In this document: piece after piece, positions 59,024-64,000 of the stretch
Numbering within the stretch: position 1 is the first letter of the stretch
Layout of the letters: each line of letters opens with the position of its first letter
NCBI RefSeq assembly: GCF_030285665.1
Contig: NZ_CP127295.1
Span: 6,944,001-7,008,000, forward strand
Length of the DNA stretch: 64,000 nucleotides
Direction: 5' to 3'
Source: Amycolatopsis mongoliensis
GTDB lineage: Bacteria; Actinomycetota; Actinomycetes; Mycobacteriales; Pseudonocardiaceae
Program-made: the position numbers and the translations under genes
The notes under the pieces: model-generated
Database searches by the model: none
What the model saw: the letters and a program-made list of their open reading frames with translations, nothing else
What the model was told of the DNA's origin: nothing

Positions 59024-59608
59024 TCAGTCACGGGCGGCGCGGGCGCGCAGGTGCGCCCGTTCGCCCTGCTGCCCGAAGAGGATGAGCAGCTCGACGGCCT
59101 TCCCGTCGGCGCTCCCGAGCCAGTGGGGCAGCGACGTGTCGAACTCCGCCGCCTCGCCCGCGGGCAGCACCAGATCGTGCTCGCCGAGGACCAGCCGCAG
59201 GTGCCCGTGGAGCACGTAGAGCCACTCGTGGCCGTCGTGGGTCTGGTGGTCCGGCTCGGGCGGGTGGTCGCTGCTCGGGATGATCATCTTGTACGCCTGC
59301 ATGCCGCCCGGCCGCCGCGACAGCGGCACGAACGTCATGCCGTGGCGGTGGATCGGGGTGAGGTGGACGCGCGGGTCGCCGCTGCGGGGCGCGCCGACGA
59401 GGTCGTCGAGCGGGACGCGGTAGGCGCGGGCCAGCGGCAGCAGCAGCTCCAGGCCGGCTCGCCGCTGCCCGCTCTCCAGCCGGGACAGCGTGCTTTCCGA
59501 CACCCCGGTGGTGCCGGCGACCTCGGCCAGGGTCAGCCCGCGGTGGCGGCGCAGGGCCCGCAGCCGCGGGCCGACGGCGTGCAGGACGTCTTCGAAGTCG
59601 TCGCTCAC
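59024..59608 (-). CDS. XRE-family regulator with cupin domain
   Basis: A 194-residue regulator. Residues about 10-65 are an XRE helix-turn-helix (LRALRRHRGLTLAEVAGTTG, VSESTLSRLESGQRR). Residues about 105-185 are a cupin sensor (HDGHEWLYVLHGHLRLVLGE, GEAAEFDTSLPHWLG). The GTG at 59608 is the start. It is divergent from a methyltransferase gene 65 bases away and probably represses it. Confidence 0.9.
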   Translation of the reverse strand: MSDDFEDVLHAVGPRLRALRRHRGLTLAEVAGTTGVSESTLSRLESGQRRAGLELLLPLARAYRVPLDDLVGAPRSGDPRVHLTPIHRHGMTFVPLSRRPGGMQAYKMIIPSSDHPPEPDHQTHDGHEWLYVLHGHLRLVLGEHDLVLPAGEAAEFDTSLPHWLGSADGKAVELLILFGQQGERAHLRARAARD

Positions 59609-59673
59609 CCGGCCATCTTGCCGAAACCGCAAGAAACCGTGCCACTCCGGCACGTCCCCGGCACGGTGGGCCC

Positions 59674-60258
59674 ATGACCACCACCGAAGCTGCGGACCCG
59701 GCCCCGAACGTCCGGCTCACCGAAGTCGTCCGCGATCTCGACCCGGGTACGGCGCTCGACCTGGGCTGCGGTGCCGGCGGCGACACGCTGTGGCTCGCCC
59801 GCCGGGGCCGGCACGTGACCGCGGCCGACATCTCCGGCGTCGCGATCACCCGCCTGACCGAGCGAGCCCGGGTCCTCGGGCTCGGCGACCGGGTCACCGC
59901 CGAGCGGCACGACCTGACCGAGACGTTCCCCGCGGGCCGCTTCGACCTCGTGTCGGCGCACTACCTGCACGCGTCCTTCGAGCGGCCGCGCGCCGGCGTG
60001 CTGCGGCGGGCCGCGCGGGCGCTGACCCCCGGCGGGCGGCTGCTGGTCGTCGACCACGGGTCGGTCGCGCCGTGGTCGTGGAACCGGGACCCGGACGTTC
60101 ATTTCCCCTCCGCGCGCGAAGTGGCCGGGACCCTGGACCTCGATCCCGGTACCTGGACCGTCGAGCGCGCCGAGGCCCTGTCCCGCCGCGCCACCGGCCC
60201 CGGCGGGCGGGTCGCCGACGTCGTCGACCACCTGCTGCTGATCCGCCGCACCCGCTGA
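59674..60258 (+). CDS. SAM-dependent methyltransferase
   Basis: A 194-residue class I methyltransferase. Motif I is ALDLGCGAGGDTLWLA, motif II is HVTAADISGVAI, and LTPGGRLLVVDHGS is motif IV/post-I. GTALDL is at the start of the Rossmann core. The substrate is unknown; small size suggests a small-molecule or tellurite-resistance-like acceptor. It is followed by a DinB gene 20 bases on, under the XRE-cupin regulator. Confidence 0.87.
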   Translation: MTTTEAADPAPNVRLTEVVRDLDPGTALDLGCGAGGDTLWLARRGRHVTAADISGVAITRLTERARVLGLGDRVTAERHDLTETFPAGRFDLVSAHYLHASFERPRAGVLRRAARALTPGGRLLVVDHGSVAPWSWNRDPDVHFPSAREVAGTLDLDPGTWTVERAEALSRRATGPGGRVADVVDHLLLIRRTR

Positions 60259-60278
60259 AACCCCGAGGAGGACTCGCC

Positions 60279-60755
60279 ATGCTCCGCCGACGGGACACCC
60301 CGCCACCGCAGACCGGCCCCGGCGAGAAGGACGTGCTGCGCGGGTTCCTCGACCAGCTGCGCGCCGCGGTGGCCGCCAAGGCCGAGGGCGTGCCGGAACC
60401 GCAGGTCCGGACGCCCGGCGTGCCGTCGGGCACGTCGCTGCTGGGCCTGGTGCGGCACCTGACCCACGTCGAGCGCTTCACCTTCCTCGGCGAGCACACG
60501 GCCGACTGGCGCGCCACGTTCCGGCCGCGTCCCCGGGAGACGGCCGCGTCGGTCCTGGCCGGCTACCGCGCCGCCGTCGAGGAGGCCAACGCGGTCATCG
60601 ACGCGTGCACCGACCTGACCGAGCCGGTCGCCCGGCCCGGCGGCACGCCGCCGTCGATGCGCTGGGCGCTGGTCCACATGATCGAGGAAACCGGCCGCCA
60701 CGCCGGCCACGCCGACATCCTCCGCGAACTGATCGACGGCAGCACGGGCCGGTAG
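60279..60755 (+). CDS. DinB-family (DUF664) protein
   Basis: A 158-residue DinB-fold protein with metal-type histidines in LLGLVRHLTHVERFTFLG and in HMIEETGRHAGHADILRELI. GAGGAGG lies before the ATG. Its sequence is close to the DinB protein at 24835, so they are paralogues. It probably shares an operon with the methyltransferase gene. Confidence 0.86.
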   Translation: MLRRRDTPPPQTGPGEKDVLRGFLDQLRAAVAAKAEGVPEPQVRTPGVPSGTSLLGLVRHLTHVERFTFLGEHTADWRATFRPRPRETAASVLAGYRAAVEEANAVIDACTDLTEPVARPGGTPPSMRWALVHMIEETGRHAGHADILRELIDGSTGR

Positions 60756-60843
60756 GGGACCCCGGGCGTCCCCGACGACGACGGCTTCGACGCGCCGGGA
60801 CCGGCGGCGCCCGTCCACGGTCCCGCCGTGCGACAGTGGCGGC

Positions 60844-61137
60844 ATGAACGGCCCGAACGAGAACGGGGCGCGCACGGTCGCGGAGCTCGCCCGGATGCCG
60901 GCGTGGACGGTGACCGGCTCGCGCGGGCGCTGGGTCACGGCCGAGCGCGTCCTCGCCCTCGACGGGCGGCGCTGGGTGGTCGGGCTGACGCCGACCGTGG
61001 GCGGTGCGACGGCGTTGATGCTCTGGTGCGACGACGACGTGGTCGCCCACCGGCGGGGCACCGAAGCGGCGCTCTGCGAGACCGCGCTGCGGTGGGTGGC
61101 CAACCTGGTGGCCGGCCGCCCCTGGGACGGCCGCTGA
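60844..61137 (+). CDS. Small hypothetical protein
   Basis: A 97-residue soluble protein with Trp-rich blocks (RMPAWTVTGSRGRWVTAERV, DGRRWVVGLTPTVGGATALM). No family is recognised. It is preceded by a fairly poor ribosome-binding site and lies apart from its neighbours. Coding looks likely from codon bias. Confidence 0.6.
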   Translation: MNGPNENGARTVAELARMPAWTVTGSRGRWVTAERVLALDGRRWVVGLTPTVGGATALMLWCDDDVVAHRRGTEAALCETALRWVANLVAGRPWDGR

Positions 61138-61199
61138 TTCCGGGCCGCCGGGATTCGGCGGCCGGCACCGTCCGAACCGGACAGCGCCGGCCGTGATGA

Positions 61200-61952
61200 C
61201 TACCAGGGCACCGGGCCGCCCTCCCCGAAGAACCCGCCGGTCGGCCCGTCCGCGCCCAGCGTGGCCAGGCGCACCACCACCGCCGCGCCCTGCGCGGTCG
61301 TGAGAAAACCGGTGTGGTTGTTGATGTCAGTGTCGACGTAACCCGGGTCGGCGGCGTTGACCAGGACCCCGTCCTTGCGCAGTTCGTTCGCGTACTGCAC
61401 GGTGAGCGCGTTCAGCGCGGACTTGGACGGCGAGTAGGCGGCCGAGGCGGGCAGCGCGGCGAGCGGGCCCGCCGGGTCGCTCGCGATGGTCAGCGACCCG
61501 GCGCCGCTGCTGACGTTGACGATCCGCGGCGCCGGCGACCGGCGCAGCAGCGGGAGCAGCCCGTTGGTCACGGTGATCACGCCGAAGACGTTCGTCTCGA
61601 AGACCGCCCGGACCATGTCCACGTCGACGGAGCTCGGCACCTGGTCGAGGGCGTCCACCGGCGAGACCGGCCCGGAGCCGGTGATCCCGGCGTTGTTGAC
61701 CAGGACGTCGAGGCGGCCGAACCGGTCCTCGATCCACCTCGCGGCCGCCTGGACGGTGGCCGCGTCGGTGACGTCCAGGACGATCGGGTGCGCCTTGCCC
61801 CGCACCGCCGCGGCGGCCTCTTCGCCGCGGCGGGCGTCGCGGGCGCCGAGCAGGACCGTCATGCCCCGCCCGGCGAGCTGCTCGGCGGTCGCGCGGCCGA
61901 TTCCCTTGTTCGCCCCGGTGACCAGAGCGACCTGCGTCGTGTTTTCGTTCAT
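61200..61952 (-). CDS. SDR-family oxidoreductase, likely ECF41 target
   Basis: A 250-residue classical SDR: NADP-binding TGANKGIGRATAEQLAG, NNAGITG, catalytic Ser region VNVSSGAGSL, YSPSKSALN and a C-terminal GGFFGEGGPVPW of the carbonyl-reductase type. It faces an ECF41 sigma gene with a shared palindromic promoter. ECF41 factors usually sit beside and control such oxidoreductase, epimerase or decarboxylase genes. GGGAGGC precedes the ATG. Confidence 0.9.
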   Translation of the reverse strand: MNENTTQVALVTGANKGIGRATAEQLAGRGMTVLLGARDARRGEEAAAAVRGKAHPIVLDVTDAATVQAAARWIEDRFGRLDVLVNNAGITGSGPVSPVDALDQVPSSVDVDMVRAVFETNVFGVITVTNGLLPLLRRSPAPRIVNVSSGAGSLTIASDPAGPLAALPASAAYSPSKSALNALTVQYANELRKDGVLVNAADPGYVDTDINNHTGFLTTAQGAAVVVRLATLGADGPTGGFFGEGGPVPW

Positions 61953-61982
61953 GCCTCCCGAGACGAGACGACCCCGCCGATC

Positions 61983-62018
61983 CGTGACATGTCACATCCG
62001 GCCGGCCTGTCTCGTCCC
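61983..62018. promoter_or_regulatory. Divergent ECF41 promoters sharing a palindrome
   Basis: GTGACATGTCAC (61984-61995) supplies a TGTCAC -35 element on each strand. On the plus strand, GTCACA (61991-61996) is followed after exactly 16 bases by CGTCCC (62013-62018), then the sigma gene GTG at 62026, so the message may be almost leaderless. On the minus strand, GTCACG is followed after 17 bases by CGTC before the SDR gene. The recalled ECF41 promoter is TGTCACA-N16-CGTC. Confidence 0.75.
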
Positions 62019-62025
62019 GGGAAGC

Positions 62026-62943
62026 GTGACGAAAGCCGAGGAGTTCGAACACCTGCGTCCCCTGTTGTTCTCGATCGCCTACCGTATCCTCGGCGGCGTG
62101 GGCGAGGCCGAGGACGCGGTCCAGGAGACCTGGCTGCGCTACGAGGCGTCCGCGTCCCGGCCCACCTCGGTGAAGGCGTTCCTGTCGGCCACGGTCTCGC
62201 GGATCGCGATCGACGTCCTGCGCTCGGCGCGCGTGCGGCGGGAGGAGTACGTCGGGCAGTGGTTCCCCGAGCCGCTGCTGGCCGACCCGTACGAGGACCC
62301 GGAACGCTCGGCGGAACTGGCCGACTCGGTGTCGATGGCGGCGCTGCTGCTGCTGGAACGGCTCAGCCCGCTCGAACGCGCGGTTTTCGTGCTGCGGGAG
62401 GTGTTCGGCTTCGCGTTCGGCGACGTCGCGTCGGCGGTGGGCCGTTCCGAGGCGGCGTGCCGCCAGCTCGCGGTGCGGGCGCGCCGCCACATGGACGCGG
62501 GCCGCGTCCGGTTCGCCGCGGATCGCCGGGAGCGCGACCGGCTCGCCCAGCGGTTCTTCGGCGCCTTCCGGGAAGGCGACCTCGACGGGCTGCGGGAGCT
62601 GCTCGCCGCCGACGTGAAGCTGGTGGGGGACAGCGGGGGCAAGGCCCCGTTGTGGGGCGAAGGCGTCTTCGGCGCCGAGCCGGTGGCCCGGCTGCTGGCC
62701 GCGTTCGCCGGGCCGTTCGCCCGGATCGGCGGAGTGGTCGAACCGCGGGAGGTCAACGGCCAGCCCGGGGCGCTCTTCCGCGACCGCGACAGCCGGGTCG
62801 TCAACACCATGACGCTCGACCTGCTCGGCGGGCGGGTCCAGACCATTCGTGCGGTGCTCAACCCCGACAAGCTCGCGCACCTGGGACCGGTGGCGGACGC
62901 GTGGACGGTCGTCCGCGAGACGAACCGGGCCCGCCGGCGGTGA
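62026..62943 (+). CDS. ECF41-type sigma factor with SnoaL-like C-terminal domain
   Basis: A 305-residue sigma factor (SigJ/ECF41 type). Region 2 is LLFSIAYRILGGVGEAEDAV, region 4 is LSPLERAVFVLREVFGFAF to VGRSEAACRQLAVRARRHM. The linker has YVGQWFPEPL, the WLPEP-type motif. The fused SnoaL-like domain (residues about 185-300) has VGDSGGKAPLW (DGGGK-type motif) and LNPDKLAHL (NPDKL motif). This domain replaces an anti-sigma factor. The GTG at 62026 is used. Confidence 0.92.
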   Translation: MTKAEEFEHLRPLLFSIAYRILGGVGEAEDAVQETWLRYEASASRPTSVKAFLSATVSRIAIDVLRSARVRREEYVGQWFPEPLLADPYEDPERSAELADSVSMAALLLLERLSPLERAVFVLREVFGFAFGDVASAVGRSEAACRQLAVRARRHMDAGRVRFAADRRERDRLAQRFFGAFREGDLDGLRELLAADVKLVGDSGGKAPLWGEGVFGAEPVARLLAAFAGPFARIGGVVEPREVNGQPGALFRDRDSRVVNTMTLDLLGGRVQTIRAVLNPDKLAHLGPVADAWTVVRETNRARRR

Positions 62944-62963
62944 CGGCGGGCCCGGGTCCGGTC

Positions 62964-63467
62964 CTAGCGGATCGTCTTGGCCGTCGCGAAGTACGCGTTC
63001 GACGGTGCCATGAACGACAACACCACGCCGACGACTGCGGCGACCACGCCGACGTAGCCGACGATCGTGCTCTGCCCGACCAGCAGCGAGATCAGCTGCA
63101 GGGCGGTGAGCACCGTGAGCACGATGCGCGCCCAGTTCCGCCCGGCGCGCAGCTTGAACGCGAACAGCAGGTACAGCGCGGCGATGATCACGGCGATCAC
63201 GACCGCGGTGATCATCGCGATGTTCACCGCCTGGTCGATCTGCGTCTCGGTCAGGCCACCGCCGTTTTGTCTGTTCGAATTGCGCAGCGCGTCGGCGATC
63301 GCGTCGCGGTTTCCGAAAATCAGCAGCCCGCCGACGAGCCCGATGACGGTCGAAGCGATGAACGCCCAGAAAGCGCCTTCGACCGTGCTGGGCCGGGCGG
63401 GAGCGCCCGGCGGCCGGCCGGCCGAAGCGGACTCGGGATAGTTCGGGTAGTTCGGTGATTCGGTCAT
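62964..63467 (-). CDS. Membrane protein, four TM
   Basis: A 167-residue protein. A Pro-rich cytoplasmic N-terminus (TESPNYPNYPESASAGRPPG) precedes four helices: AFIASTVIGLVGGLLIFG, IAMITAVVIAVIIAALYLLF, ARIVLTVLTALQLISLLVG and VGYVGVVAAVVGVVLSFMA. It resembles common actinobacterial four-helix proteins of unknown function. Confidence 0.78.
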   Translation of the reverse strand: MTESPNYPNYPESASAGRPPGAPARPSTVEGAFWAFIASTVIGLVGGLLIFGNRDAIADALRNSNRQNGGGLTETQIDQAVNIAMITAVVIAVIIAALYLLFAFKLRAGRNWARIVLTVLTALQLISLLVGQSTIVGYVGVVAAVVGVVLSFMAPSNAYFATAKTIR

Positions 63468-63569
63468 AGTGATCGAATAGCACGCTTTCGGGTGAGCCGC
63501 TGAACGAACGGCAATTCCCGGCGGCGAACCGTGACCTCGGCCGGTTTCGGCCGCCGGGGTGGCCCGAGG

Positions 63570-63731
63570 TCAGTGCCGGCGGCTGAGGGCCTCCCGCTTG
63601 ACGAAACCGATCGCCGCGGTCGCGACGAACAGCACCGCGCCGACGATGATCAGCCAGAAGAGTCCTTTGATGACGATGCCGAGGACGGCGAGGACGGCCC
63701 AGATCACCAGCAGTCCGACGAGAATTCCCAT
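63570..63731 (-). CDS. Small hydrophobic membrane protein
   Basis: A 53-residue ORF: MGILVGLLVIWAVLAVLGIV, then one long helical pair (GLFWLIIVGAVLFVATAAIG) and a basic end (FVKREALSRRH). GGAGG lies upstream of the ATG at 63731. Small hydrophobic proteins of this pattern are widespread in actinomycetes and unassigned. It lies between two membrane-protein genes on the same strand. Confidence 0.6.
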   Translation of the reverse strand: MGILVGLLVIWAVLAVLGIVIKGLFWLIIVGAVLFVATAAIGFVKREALSRRH

Positions 63732-63782
63732 GTCAGCTCCCTCCGGGGACGTGCGCGGGGTGATACCCGCTGTGCCGGGCGG

Positions 63783-64000
63783 CTACACCTGCCCGGCGGC
63801 GCGACGCCGGCGCCAGTACGCCCACGTGACGGCGGCCAGCAGCGGCGCCCAGAGCAGCAGCGGCAGGTAGCAGGCGACGAGCAGGACGTGCCAGCCCGGG
63901 CCGGCGAACGTGACGGTCCCGAAGTCGGGGAAGCCGCGGAAGGCGTACCCCCAGATCACCGCCAGCGCCAGTGCCCCGGCGGCCGCCGGGACGATCGCCG
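63783..64000 (-). CDS. Membrane protein, 3' end only
   Basis: The C-terminal 71 codons of a membrane protein whose start is beyond the window. It has a helix (AAAGALALAVIWGYAFRGF), an external loop (DFGTVTFAGPGWHV) and a final helix (LLLWAPLLAAVTWAYW) with a basic end, RRRRAAGQV. No family can be given. Confidence 0.55.
   Translation of the reverse strand, partial: AIVPAAAGALALAVIWGYAFRGFPDFGTVTFAGPGWHVLLVACYLPLLLWAPLLAAVTWAYWRRRRAAGQV

Noticed and set aside
1..64000. CRISPR arrays, tRNA, rRNA or prophage genes
   Set aside because: No regularly spaced repeats, tRNA cloverleaf or structural phage gene was seen on reading both strands, though small RNAs could be missed by eye.

Overview
The window is GC-rich actinomycete chromosome with GTG starts, many 1-4 base gene overlaps, Tat-exported proteins and dense TetR/ECF/two-component regulation. 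Protein style and repeats fit Pseudonocardiaceae, most likely Amycolatopsis. That is inference, since no rRNA or marker gene is present. The content is accessory: regulators, oxidoreductases, transporters, two insertion sequences and an unusual number of broken genes. It looks like a flexible chromosome region rather than a core one. I see no CRISPR array, tRNA, rRNA, phage or large biosynthetic cluster.

Layout. 1-7.8 kb: a frameshifted metallophosphoesterase, a polar amino-acid ABC operon ending in a CocE-type hydrolase, its likely ArsR regulator with a perfect operator, and a 5'-deleted rhamnogalacturonan lyase. 7.8-15 kb: a PucR regulator, a two-subunit molybdenum hydroxylase (IorB/IorA type), a LysR/EamA/NAD(P)-binding cluster and a small secreted protein. 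15-20 kb: an IS110-type element, then an orphan two-roadblock cassette with a 222-residue partner, then an ECF sigma factor with a membrane partner. 20-26 kb: a two-component system, a DUF1501/DUF1800 export pair and two DinB-fold proteins. 26-34 kb: a repeat-bounded DUF3558 remnant, an efflux pump with a cupin-hydrolase fusion under TetR, a MEDS-HATPase regulator, an LspA-like protein, a frameshifted GNAT, and a TetR with two operator copies. 34-43 kb: DUF3616 and CotH proteins, a TetR/TetX-like pair, a MarR/DUF6069 pair, a vanadium haloperoxidase, and a sigma factor coupled to a Rieske protein.

43-48.5 kb is the most damaged part. It holds a broken TetR and a broken reductase facing each other across three intact operator copies, a gene-tail remnant, and an IS1634-type element with terminal repeats and a 6-bp target duplication. 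48.6-64 kb: a tachylectin/N,N-dimethylformamidase-like fusion, a TerC protein behind a probable manganese riboswitch, an SDR gene cut by a nonsense codon, and a five-gene overlapping operon (ABC ATPase, permease, streptophobe-type membrane protein, response regulator, histidine kinase). After these come DUF4097, an XRE-cupin/methyltransferase pair, an ECF41 sigma factor facing an SDR gene across a shared palindromic promoter, and small membrane proteins.

The genes work mainly as regulator-target pairs. Operators can be read directly for ArsR, five TetR genes, MarR, LysR and ECF41. The strongest candidates for new biology are the roadblock cassette, the sigma/Rieske pair, the overlapping ABC-two-component operon, and families of intergenic palindromes with conserved ends.
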